This document shows positions 45,741 to 56,180 of a stretch of DNA of 64,000 nt, in pieces. The position numbers and the translations under genes are program-made. Position 1 is the stretch's first letter. Every line of letters starts with the position of its first letter. Source of the stretch: Pyropia yezoensis (Eukaryota; Rhodophyta; Bangiophyceae; Bangiales; Bangiaceae); NCBI GenBank assembly GCA_009829735.1, contig CM020618.1:23917346-23981345 (forward strand). Reading direction: 5' to 3'. The notes under the pieces are model-generated. The model had not been told where the DNA came from. It was given only the letters and a program-made list of their open reading frames with translations, and ran no database searches.

Positions 45741-45759
45741 GTCCCCTGCTGCTCCACCA
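45741..45759 (-). promoter_or_regulatory. Primer binding site, element F
   Basis: On the minus strand TGGTGGAGCAGCAGGGGAC starts two bases after the LTR. Identical to elements E and D. Confidence 0.75.
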
Positions 45760-45761
45760 AA

Positions 45762-46230
45762 TGTGGCAAAAACCACTCGCACACGCTGCACCCAAGTTGA
45801 GGCGGTGCGCAAGGGCTGCCTCCCGTGTCGGGGGAACCGGAAGCAGTGCAAGTCGCACGCACTCTATCCCTGTTGTGGGGCAATCCCCCCACTGACAAAC
45901 AAGAAGATGGTGTGTGGGCCAACAGTTTCTTGGTCGGGACGGGGAAGCAAAGCCAAGCTCCGCTGTCCCTCCCCTTATCCCCCCAGGGTCCCCTCAGAAT
46001 CTCGCCACTCGGAATCTCCCACCCCAGCACCTGCCCACCGGGCCACACGACATTTCAAGACGATAAATGCAGAAAACCCTCAAATCCAAGTTGGATATAC
46101 TACTAAGCTAACTATCCCAAACTTCGGGAATATGGACCCAAATGCAGGCGGAGGAACGGGTCAGGCTAGTGGCCTGCCGCCCCGTGCATGGCACGTGCTG
46201 CCCCCCTACCTGGGGGTCAATACTGCCACA
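45762..46230 (-). repeat. Family-3 5' LTR of element F
   Basis: 469 bp with TGTGGCA...TGCCACA termini on the minus strand. It is the same length as the element E LTR. The flank at 46231 (ACTTG) does not match the element E flank (GCCAA), so the two copies did not arrive as one insertion. Confidence 0.9.
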
Positions 46231-47457
46231 ACTTGGTGGAAAAATAAACAAGTCAGCCGTGTCCACAATGGCATCCTCCTCATCCTCTGCGGCCAGCCAC
46301 AGTCGCAGATCCTCTCGCGCGTCGTGCTCGCTCTCCCCCCTCGTCACTTACCGACCAAGAGACGTCTCCTCCAGGGGTGTGAGCACTTCCTGAACATCCT
46401 CCGCCTCGCTGGTAAACCCCTGGCAATACTCCGCGTGGTCGGAAGCCAGTGAGGCATTTATAGACACAGGTAAAACAGAGGACTTCACCCAGCAATGCAC
46501 AATGGCCTCTCTCGTCATCTTCTCCCACTCCTCGAAAATAATGGTCGAGGCGTCCACTAGATGGGCGTGGCCTCGGCCAGCGAGACCACAGTTCCGACGC
46601 GGGCGCGGCACGTTCTCCGGCGGGAAGAGCACGGCGGCCAGCAAAGCGTCCTCAGCCGCAACGTCGGCCTCGTCGTCGAGGGCCTCGAGCGCCGCGAGCC
46701 GCGCCGTGCCGTGCTCCTGCAGTACGTCTGTGGCGGGAGCCACCAAAAGCGCCTTGTTTTCAGGTCGAAAACCGGACATCGCCGGTGGAGGAGCGGGCGG
46801 CGCGGCAACGAGCGGTGCAGTCGAGGGTGTGCGGGGAGAGATTCGTTGCGGGGCAGAGGTCGACGCAGCCGGCGCGGGCGAGGTGTGGCCGGGTGAAGGG
46901 GCGGCCGAGGGAGGGGGAAGTGTGCCAGCTGCCCGGCTCGTGGAGGTTGGGGTGGCAGCTCCCAACGGAGTTGGCGGGCGTGGGGAAGCGGCGGGGGCGG
47001 GGGTCCTCGAGAGATCAGGGGGAGCGGGGGGGGGCTGCAGCTTCGAGGAAAGAGGGAACCATGTCACCAAGACGCCCAATAGGCGTCGCTTGTAGCGTCT
47101 TTTGAGCGCCGCGATTACCCCAGCGTCCAATGGCTGATAAATAGCCGTAACGTTCGGCGGGAGAAAGAGTATCTCCACGTCGTCAGCTCGTAGGTTGACA
47201 TCGTGTGTGGATAAGTTGTCCATAATCAGCGAACATTTCGCGCCACGATGGCGCTCCCGAACGGCCGGAAGGAAGACCATGCTCCACCATCTCGCGTAGA
47301 CATGTCGATCCATCCACGCCTTTTTCTGGTTGAAGTAGGGAAGGGGGCATTCGTTTTCCGCCCCGCGGAAGCACATTGGCCACTCCGCCTCTCCAATCAT
47401 GGATACAGGGAGCTTGTGCGTTCCCGTCGCGTTGGTGCACAGGACGAGGGTAACGCG

Positions 47458-48090
47458 TGTGGCGTTGTGGCCCTCAGGTACCGTTGGGACCCGAGAGGCT
47501 GACTGGGGACCCGCAGCGTTACGTGGAACCACGCGCTAGCTTGGGATCCCTGCATCGGTGGCCCGGGGCAGTGGCGACACGCCCGGTGCCCTGATTGGTC
47601 CCCCGGAGTGGAGGACTTGCCGGGTTGGGGCATACTGACCTTCGGGTTATTTGTTTGATTTTTCGTTTTCCTTGCGTGATTTCGTGTCTTTCCCCTTTTT
47701 CCCACTGGGATATTTTTGGGGATTGACATATGTGTGTGGGGGGATTTCGCTTGCTTTTCGTGTGTTGGCCCGGTGAGCGGCCGGTGCCTTGCTGGCACTT
47801 GGCCCGCTGGGGGCGCCCTCTGGGGGCCTCGTTCTGGGCCCCTGGAGGGGCCAGGGGGGGAGGTTCTTGAGGGGTGCTCCGGGGTTCTCCCCGGGGCCAT
47901 CTTGTAGAATCAACAGTGCTTTGGGTTCCTGCTCCCTCGGGCTTTTGTCCTGTTTATCTTTGCCTCGTATCGTGGCGGGCGAGTGGATCAGCAAGGGCTC
48001 TTACCTGTTCCTTCCTGGGCTTCGGACTGTGGTCTCTGTGTGTGTGTTGGTGGTTTGTGGTTTCGGGAACCTGGGTTCCATTACGCTACA
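47458..48090. repeat. Probable solo LTR (633 bp) inside the Tigger transposase gene
   Basis: Starts TGTGGCG, ends CGCTACA, and is flanked by ACGCG at 47453-47457 and 48091-48095, a 5-bp duplication. TG...CA termini, length and duplication size all fit a solo LTR of a family not otherwise seen here. The outer 25 bp of the two ends match in inverted orientation at about 18 positions, more than usual for an LTR. A nonautonomous DNA element is therefore a weaker alternative. Confidence 0.7.
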
Positions 48091-49094
48091 ACGCGGTCCA
48101 TGTGCCGCATCGCCTTAGTGCCGCGCGCGTGCCGCCTGTCTCGGCGCGGCACGTACGAGCGGGAGGGTAGGCACCGGTAGAGTAAACCCTCCTCATCCAT
48201 GTTATGGATGCGCTGTGGGGGGTACGCCTCGAGGGCGCGCCGGAGGTCCTGCATGGCCGAGGCGGCCAGCGCCAGGTTGACTACGACAGCCTGGCCGTGC
48301 AAGGCTACGTTACAGATGTCGCACCTCTTGAGAAAGCCCCGCACCCAGCCATGACTGGCGGAAAACCCTGCGACGCCCAGTCGACCTGCGATCATAGTGG
48401 CGCCCTCCTGGAGCAGAGCGGTGGTGATGGGCATTCTGCGATGACCCAGGGCATGAATTGCCAGGTACCACGCGTACACAAGAGCGTCCAGCTCTGGCCA
48501 CTTGCCCATCCGACGGTTGCTGCGATCCAGCGTGCGCGCATCTTCTGGCATATCCCTGTAGATGGCGGCATCCGACATGATCTTGTGACCATTACGCCTC
48601 GTCACAGGGATAGGGAGCTGGCGGAGAACCACAGGCCACGACACGTTGGCATCGCGTAGACGCACGATCTGCTTTTAGCCGCAGATCGAAAAGTCCTGCC
48701 GCGCCCTGCGCCGCCGTCGGCCGGCAATCACAAGAGCAGGCTGGGGCCCGATGCACTGCTTCGCGTCGTAGGCGCGACTTGGTGGGCCCGCCTCGGTGGC
48801 CAGGAGGCCCTCGCACGTCGCCGCCGATGCCCTTGCAGCTTCCCAGACAGCATGGGGCCACTCATGCATCAAATCAGGTACAGCCCAGTCAATCGCAGCC
48901 TCGACAGTAGCAGCAACAGCGGTTGCGGATGTGGATAGAAGTGGAGCAACGGGGATTGGTGGGGTATCCAATGGTCGGGAGGGTGAACGTGTGGGAATGG
49001 TCATGTTGTGGGGGGGGGGGGGTAGACGGTCGGGCGATCCCGACGGATGGTCCATCGACGGCGCGTGTGTGTGATGGCCGAGCGTGGGCGGGAA

Positions 49095-49275
49095 AGTAAT
49101 TGGCGCGACGAGGATGAGTGCGACGAGGATGGGTGCGACGAAGATGGGTGCGACGAGGATGGGTGCGACGAAGATGGGTGCGACGAAGATGGGTGCGATG
49201 ACGATGGGTGCGACGAGAGTGGGAGCGACGACGGCGGGAGCGACGACGGTGGGAGCGACGACGGTGGGTACTTCC
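49095..49275. repeat. 15-bp minisatellite (GACGAAGATGGGTGC)n
   Basis: About a dozen imperfect copies of a 15-bp unit. Read on the minus strand it encodes a VAPIF-like pentapeptide repeat at the N-terminal side of the transposase frame. Confidence 0.88.
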
Positions 49276-49299
49276 TCAAACCGTCTTTTGTATGGCAAT

Positions 49300-50098
49300 T
49301 GAACAACTGGCGGAGTTCAAATTCTTTCTAATTCTGCATTCCGCTCGACCTGAGAACGATCGTTGCCGGAGGGCGACCATCGGCGGTCGATCTACGTTGG
49401 TTTCTAGGCACCGTGCCCAAGAAAGGATGTCACAGCAATGGAGAAAGACTGTACCCTCGTGCATGGAATCAGGGTTGTCACGAGAAGAACGTATACGTTC
49501 ATTTATTAAGTAATCTATAAATTAATCTATAGATTATTCTATCTGGGGCTCTGCGCTTTGAGATTCATCAAAGAACAATTTCTGTATTGATAACACGTAC
49601 ATCCCTGACTTCTGGGGCAAATGCGGCCACTTTGTTCGACTGAGACTGGCTGTTGTCTCACCTGAACCTTTCTCCTCATCGCACAAAGGTCCGCTCTCGG
49701 AGTGCCAGCGGGCCAACATTGTCGGAGTCCTGGGGTGGCTCCCAGTGACACAAGGAACTCATTCTTCCTCCAGCGCATCCATACCGCGCCCGCAGTCACC
49801 CAAACTATCGGTGGCACCACCACTCTCCCCATCCTCTGCAGCAACTGAACCAAAGGAGTCGAGGTCGTCCTCGCTCAAACTAAAAAACGAAGCAACGTAT
49901 TGACTTAATCTATAGATTAATCCAGTCAAAATCAAAAAACGTAACGGTTTTGCCAACCATGCATGGAATACGTTCTTTACTGTCCGATGGGCCGCCGGTG
50001 AGCCGTTCCTGAGAGAGGGCCTTTCCTCATACATTGATACAATTTCTGGCGGGTAGATACACAATGGGAGCCCACCCCCCTGCCACAAGGGCGGCTGG
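49300..50098. other. Intergenic stretch; short uncertain ORF; AT-rich palindromes
   Basis: The minus-strand frame 50277-49759 (about 172 aa) has no recognised domain and its start overlaps a MITE, so I do not call it a gene. The palindrome TTAATCTATAGATTAA is perfect at 49905-49920 and nearly perfect at 49522-49537, with a related AATCTATAAATT just before. This stretch is AT-richer than its surroundings. Confidence 0.5.
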
Positions 50099-50100
50099 TA

Positions 50101-50219
50101 TTGTGCGTCCCGCAAAAAGTGGACGTGCACGGGTCGTGCAGTGTGGGTTTGATTGGTCCAGTGGCCGATGTTTGACATGATCACGACACGAGCACGTCCA
50201 CTTTTTACGGGACGCACTA
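50101..50219. mobile_element. 119-bp MITE with TA duplication
   Basis: The left end TTGTGCGTCCCGCAAAAAG and the right end read in reverse, TAGTGCGTCCCGTAAAAAG, form terminal inverted repeats. They extend through TGGACGTGC, about 28 bp with two mismatches. TA flanks both sides (50099-50100 and 50220-50221). Size, TA duplication and lack of coding capacity fit a Tc1/mariner-superfamily MITE. Confidence 0.82.
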
Positions 50220-50269
50220 TAGCGAAGCTGTCTTCAAGTCCAGGAAAGCACAACTGACAGACTGTACGG

Positions 50270-51650
50270 ATTGGCATTACAACCGCGCCCCGACGGGTCC
50301 CTGCGCCCCGCCAGGCATGGGCTGCCGCCCCCAGACCGCATCCCTCACTGCCATAGCGGTCCGCCCTCGCCGCCTCTCACCGACCCCCGGCACAACCCAC
50401 CCATCCACTGCCGCCGCCACACCCGCCTTGCGGCCGGCCGCAGGCGCTGCGCCGCGGGCACCGCCCGCGACCACGTCCACCGCGGCGGCTGGGCCGCACT
50501 GCGCCGCGGCGCCTACTGCCGCCACGCCCGCCTGAGCCGAAGCTCTGCCGCCCACGGCCACAGCTGTGGCCGATACCGCGCCGCCAACAGCCCCCGCCCC
50601 AGCGCCAGCGTTGGGGGTAACGGCTGCGTAGCTGGCGGTCGTGAGCACGCGGGCGGGAGGCGACCGTCCGCCCGCCGCCGAGCCACCCCCCCCCCGCCGC
50701 CAGCGCCACCCCCTCCCCCACGCGCGCCACATGACGCGGCCACCTCGTTCTCCGCGGCCAGCTCGTCGCCCGTCGCAGCCGGCGCCACTTCCCCACCCGC
50801 ATACGCCGCCGCCCTTGCCGCGCTGCCGCCGCTCGTCGTCATCGCGGTGGCGTTGGGCGCAGTGGGGAGGACGGCGGCGAGCGTAGGGGAAAAAACGGGG
50901 GGGAGCACCTCCGCCGCCAAGCACCATCCCCGCTTCGCCCACGACATCAATCCCGAGACCTCCAGCTGACAGCCGGCCCGCCGCGGCCAGCCCGCCGCCG
51001 AACGCCACGTCAGCCGCCACGCCGCGGGCCGTCTCCAACGCAGCCGGCGTGCCGACGCCGTGCGCTACCTGTCCGCTGGCGTGGGGGGGGGTGGTGCGGC
51101 TTGTGCCAGAGGACTGGGGAGCGACGGGGCGGGATGGCCCACACGCGTCCAGCAGCCCACCCTCCACACCTCCGCCGCCACCCACCCCCACCACCCCCAC
51201 AGCCGACAACCGGAAGGGTGCGATCAGCGCGGCGCGGACGCCCCCGCCGTCACAAGGCCTCTTGCCGCCGTCGCCACCACTGCCACCGCCGCTGTGCCGC
51301 CACTTGCCGTCCCAGCAGCGGTTTGCGCCGCCGCCGCCGTCTGGGCGGCGGACGAGCATGGCGGGCGTGCCCGGGGGGGCGCGCGTGGTAAGACGCGGGG
51401 GGTGGCTCCCGAAGGGCACCTGTCGCTGCCGCCGCCGGCGCCGACGCCGCCGGCGCTGCTGCCGCCGCCACGCCCACTTCGACCGTCGTGGTGGCGACCA
51501 CTGCGGCAGCCACCACCGTTTAGGTCTCGGCCACGGCTGTGGCCGCGCGCGGCCGCCTCCCCCCCACCCTCATCGACGCTCGTCACCATGGCGACGCCCG
51601 CCTCGCCACCGTGATTCAACGAGTCTGCTCCTCTGGGATCGGTGACGCGT
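50270..51650. other. GC-rich low-complexity region with long ORFs on both strands
   Basis: Extremely GC-rich DNA gives open frames on both strands at once (+ 50271-50969; minus 51419-50277; minus 52420-51224), all rich in Ala, Gly, Pro and Arg. None shows a recognisable domain. I cannot say which, if any, is translated. Confidence 0.5.
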
Positions 51651-54600
51651 CCGATCGACAGGGACGCGTACCCTGAGTGCCGTAGGGGATCGCGATCTGG
51701 CTCGCTGCCAGGGTGCCTGGTTGCGAGTGGGGTCCAGGCAACCCACCCCCCACCTTCAAAGTACTGAGGAAGCGATATGGAACAACTACAACGCGAGATA
51801 CAGTAGGAGTTGATGACCGGGTCGCGAGCGGCAGCGCGCCGCAAGCGCGCGGCGCAGCAATCGGGCCCGAGGCTGTTGTGGACTTTCAGACAACTGCTCG
51901 TCTCGAGGGCGGACCCAAGCGAAGGTGGTATGTACGACGGATGGCCTTGCCGCCCTCCCCAAAGAACCCCCCTCGTTTCTCGCGGCGCATCCCCCTTCGA
52001 GTGCTGCCTCTCGTCGACGGTCGCGAAGCAACGGCCTCTCAGATTCTCATTACCCAGCCAGCAGACCAAAAGCGTTGCCTCCTGTCTTGTCCGAGGGCCG
52101 AAAACTGATGGCCAAGCCAAGAAGATCCGAGAGCCTGTCTGGTCAGGGCCATCAGAATAGATAGCTACATGTATGGGGCGACATTTGATGATTGAGCGGG
52201 CCGCAACGAGCGGTCGACCTTCGCCTCCACCCGCAGCGGTTGGTCGTGCAGGCGACTTCTCTGAAGACACATTGTGATCATGAGAAGCACTCGTGAGTAC
52301 GCGAGTCACCAGTGTGGTTGTCAGGTTGCGCCGTCTACTAGGAGCTGCACCACGGGGTACCGCCTTTGTACCCTTTTTTGCGCACTGTTGCCCGGCGACA
52401 ACTCGCAACGTCGACCTCACCTATTGCCTCGACCCATGCCGCGACCAAGCAGACAAGGGATACGTAGATCACTGAAAAGACTTTCGTTCAGTTTGAATAA
52501 TTGAACAACTATCAAAGCTTGTCAAAGTAAAACTTGCTTTGGTCTTCTCATCCGGTGGGTTCATTGGTTGAGACAGATGTTTTGCAAGATTAATAGGTCT
52601 ATCTTGAATGCCAAAAGAATGGGAGTCTTCATACTTTTGTCGCTAAAGTAAATTGGCGCCAGGAGCTCGGCGGCGTTCTGGCAGAGCTCACCAGGCTGAC
52701 CACTGGGGACGGTGGTGAAGCGGACTTCCAGTGTACATACCTAAAGGTACATATATTTAGTTGTCACCGCTCTTCTTGGGCAGTTGAATTGGGTCTTGCG
52801 GTCTTCATGACTGCTGCGCTCATTCAGCTCTCGCAGAGGCGTGCGGACTGGTGCACGCTTGCTGCGGGCACATCGCCCACGCGCTGCGTGCTCTTCCACG
52901 GTGCGCTGTTGGCCCTCATTGCGCTCGCCATCTCAAAGAGAGCTCAATGCAGGCCCCTCCAATATCCGGACCAGGTGTACAGTACCAAGGTGAGAGAGAG
53001 CGGAAAAGAGGTCTGGAGGCTGGGAGCGGGTGAGAGCTTTGCCGGCCACATGTTTTGAAAACAAGTATACACATGTACGGGCAGCCCGCGGCCGTGGACG
53101 GGTCAGGACGTAACGGATCTCGTGCTCTTCAGTGACACTCACGTATGTATGGGCGACCCATGGATTCGCCTCTATTGCGCTTACATAGCCGTCGAACCAA
53201 CGACATCGTGAGGCCAAGCGCACGCAAGGAGCCTCAGAATCCGAATATTCTTCCTCAGCCAGGACTCAAAACTTGTCCTTTCGTCGTTTGTGCCTGTGCT
53301 AATTCACATGGAAGTCTCTCAGACAAGTGTCCCACGGCTCCCCCAGCCCACCGCGTTGGCCGTTCGTGTTCCCGGGTCAGTCCCCACAACATGAGATCTC
53401 AAGACAATGGGTTGGCGACATGCACCAGTCGAGAGACCTGGTCGGGATGTCAAATCATAATGGCGGTGGCAGGCCACGGTGGCGGTGAGTCATCCGATTG
53501 GCCATGACCCCTCTGTGTGAATGTCAGCGGCTCCGATTGGCCTATCTCTGTGGCGCAGGCACTGCATGGACCGGACGAGTGGATGGCGACCTGTGAGCTT
53601 GGCCCGCGTGCCAAGTCGATTGTTGACAGCCATCTGAGGCTGTGCTCGTGGCATCCAAGACGGCTTGGCCAAGGGTGTCGGTGCTCTTGTCGGCAAAGTG
53701 GCCACCTACCCCTCCTTTGAAACGCCTGACGAGAGCCCACCCCCCCGCCTCCGGCTCGGGTCTCGCCCGCGGCACTCGCCACTGAATGGGTGAGTGAGCG
53801 ACTCGTGGACGCCCAAGGTCACCGCCGGGCAGCCGTTGCTGTGTGGACATGTTCAAACCGCCGGCTCTGGACGTCCATGGCCTAGAGGTGGGGAGGAACT
53901 CGCGCGAGCAGAACACCTGCCAGGGGATCGAGGTGCTCTCCTGGGGGAAGACGGGCCTGGGCGACGCAGGGCTCTGAGCCCGGCAGCAGCTGTGCCTGGT
54001 CTCCTTCTCGTTCTACCCGTCTCGAGCTATTTATGAGGTGGGGCCTGGAACGGTTCAAAGGGGGAACAAGAGGCCTTGCCCAGGCTCCGAGTGCCGTCTT
54101 GCCTCCACCCGCCAAATACCCCTTTGCCTTCCGGCATGTCTAGTCGGCTGTCATACATTTGGCCCTCCTGGTGGTGCCCACGTCGGCCCCCTCTCCCTCC
54201 CACTCAGAGGGTGCCTCTCTTGGTGAGCCTGGCACGGCCGCGCCGACGACGCCAGCGCGCTCGAGCCTATGGGAGGCCCCCTATGACGTAGGCTGTCAGC
54301 CCCCCCCTGGAGGCGGCATGGGGCGGCGTGCGAGTGAAATCGTCACAGGCCGACGGAGGTGCCGGTGGGAACTCACGCGGCGTGGCAAAAGCTGTCAACC
54401 GCGGCGGACGAGCCGGCAGCGCGACACGGCGAGTCCTTCGCGCGCAGCAGGTTCTGGCCCGGGCCGACGGGCAAGCGCGCGTGGGGCCAGCTTGCTGGGC
54501 GCCTGAGGAGGGGAGCTGTTCGCCGTGCGTCGGTGGACCATCGAGCAGTGGGTGGTCGCTTGGGCTCGGTTGGCACCTGGCAAGACGAGCAGCAGCTCGC

Positions 54601-56180
54601 CTCCCCGCCGACGCTGACGTGTGCCGAAGTGTCGCCGTCTGTGCGGCCTCACGCTGCATGTGGAGGCAGAGTGCAGGGCCCTCACCAACTGTAGTGTCGT
54701 CGGTCTCCCCCTCCGGGCCACCCACATTGGTGCCCTCAGAGACGGGAGGGGGCCGCATGAGCACGCCTCAGCGGGAGCACAGTGGGTTCGGTTGATTGGG
54801 GTGTATCGTGGAGGAGCCGGTTGAGGGCTATCGGGTGGGCACGGCTCAGCCGTGCCGTGACGGCTGGCCCCACGAGGCGGGTGAGGGGGAAACGTCCGTC
54901 TGTGAGCGAGACGGTAGACGTGCCTCTTACTGTGCTGACTTGTGGGCTCTTGGCGCGCAGCGGTGTGGAGGCGGAGCAGCTCGGAGGAGGCGGTCAGCAG
55001 GAGAGAGGGGAACGTGGCTATCGGCTGTTGCGACGGTGTACGCGAGCTCAGTAAGTGGACGTGCTCCTTCACCCGTCCCACTCGCTGCCTCAGTCCACAC
55101 CAGGACCGCGGCCCGCGTGGCCGCCCCGCCGGGCGGCCCCGCCGTGTGCCTTGTCTGTGCGAAGCCGCCTGGCAGGTGTTTGAATTGGTCCTTGGAACCA
55201 TGTGCGGTATCCACCTGGCGGCAACGTGAGAGACGAGGCCGTTGACGCCGTCCCGGCACGTGGCGCGGCCGTGAAGCATTGGCCAGGGCCACGGACACGG
55301 CGAGAGGGAGAGTGGGGGTTGCGGGCTTCCTCCAAGCAACGGGACGCGAGGCGGTGGGGGTGTGGCGAGGGTGGTCTTCCGAGCAGGGACAGGACGCGAA
55401 GCGGTGGGGCGGGCTCGAGAGTGAGTGCAGGTGGTCGGTGGCGGGATCGGGAGCAGCGGCGATTGGACGTGGCCTCGGGGGTTGGGGGGGCTCGAGGCGT
55501 CTTGACGCCGCCGCTTCTGCCATTTTGCTTGTCAGCAGTAGCTGAGGCGCCACCGAGTCGTGGCCGGCACCACCGTGCTCCACCCCTGTCTCGCTCGGGT
55601 GGTCTGTCGCCTGCTCCACATCTGGGCCCTGCGGCTCTCCTGCCGGCTCCGTACCGCGACAGGGACATCCACAAACGCCGTCGATGCGCTCCTCGCGTCG
55701 CTGCTGGACTTCCTCGCGGTGTGGCGGTAGCGGGTGCGTCGGCGACATTGGGCAGGGGAAGGAGCTGTGCGACTTCGTGGGCGACGAGAGCTGAGCGGCG
55801 TAGGGGCCGACGCACGTTCCTGCTGATCGCGCACCACGTCCCCCGCAGCTTGCCGGGCGGCTCTTTGATCGCCCATGCGACTGCCTGTCGTACGGCAGGC
55901 GCTGGAGGAAGTGTTGACGCGGAGGTCAGCGAGCGGAGGTAAGCGAGCGGAGGTGGAGGAGGTCGGGCGGCGGTGCCGAGGTTGTGACGCTCAAGATCCC
56001 CGGAGGAGGGGGGGGGCGGAGCGAGCTTGCTTGTGGTTGAGACTGTCGCCGGCGTACATTGTCCGTTGTCCCTCGATCGAATCCCCTCACCCTTTCCCCC
56101 CCATCACACCCTTCCCGATACATGCCAACCGATAAGGGGGGGGGGCGCGCGCTACGGGGGGGTCTACGACCACCACCACG
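51651..56180. other. Region without a supportable gene
   Basis: Short overlapping frames on both strands, none with a recognisable motif. Composition changes from AT-richer (about 52480-52770) to very GC-rich (54200-56000). A spliced gene could be hidden here, but nothing in the sequence lets me place exons. The 3' part (about 56000-56180) may be the leader of the zinc-finger gene. Confidence 0.4.

Larger units (their letters stand above)
30791..46230 (-). mobile_element. Element F, Ty3/gypsy family 3, minus strand, split by element H
   Basis: Read on the minus strand: 5' LTR 46230-45762, primer binding site, gag (about 45700-43697), pol (43690-41765), then after element H pol continues 32677-30791 through RNase H and integrase into the first residues of a chromodomain, where the copy ends against element E. 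No 3' LTR is present. It has several breaks. The host segments on the two sides of H join at CTCCA. Confidence 0.87.
46348..49298 (-). pseudogene. pogo/Tigger-type DDE transposase gene, interrupted
   Basis: A Tc1/mariner-superfamily transposase of the CENP-B-related pogo/Tigger group. On the minus strand, a Val/Ala/Pro repeat segment (49280-49090) leads into a helix-turn-helix region near 48690 and a Tc5-type DNA-binding domain (about 48560-48330). The catalytic domain has first Asp in HNMDEEGLLYRCLPSR (about 48160), second Asp in LIMDNLSTHD (about 47220) and third Asp in IYQPLDAGVI (about 47120), so the DDD triad is complete. A Pro/Ala-rich stretch of about 150 aa (47060-46620) separates the third Asp from the tail EEWEKMTREAIVHCW. 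There is an in-frame TAA at 48675-48677. A 633-bp insertion (47458-48090) splits the gene, and the homology resumes exactly across it (KAMRHMDRV, then TLVLCTNATG). Terminal inverted repeats of the transposon were not found. Confidence 0.88.

Noticed and set aside
25956-46230. Elements E and F as a single insertion with two inverted LTRs
   Set aside because: The flanking bases GCCAA and ACTTG do not form a duplication, and the two LTRs differ by a few percent.
47458-48090. Intron in the transposase gene
   Set aside because: The ends are not GT-AG on the coding strand. A 5-bp direct duplication with TG...CA termini fits an insertion better.
49095-49275. Regular short repeats as a CRISPR array
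   Set aside because: The units are 15 bp in direct tandem with no unique spacers, in a eukaryotic context. It is a minisatellite.
49759-50277. 172-aa minus-strand ORF as a gene
   Set aside because: Its start region is made by a 119-bp MITE, the rest has no recognised domain, and the reading frame crosses the MITE ends.
50270-51650. Several long ORFs as host genes
   Set aside because: Long frames occur on both strands at once in extremely GC-rich, Ala/Gly/Pro/Arg-coding DNA with no domain, which is expected from composition alone.
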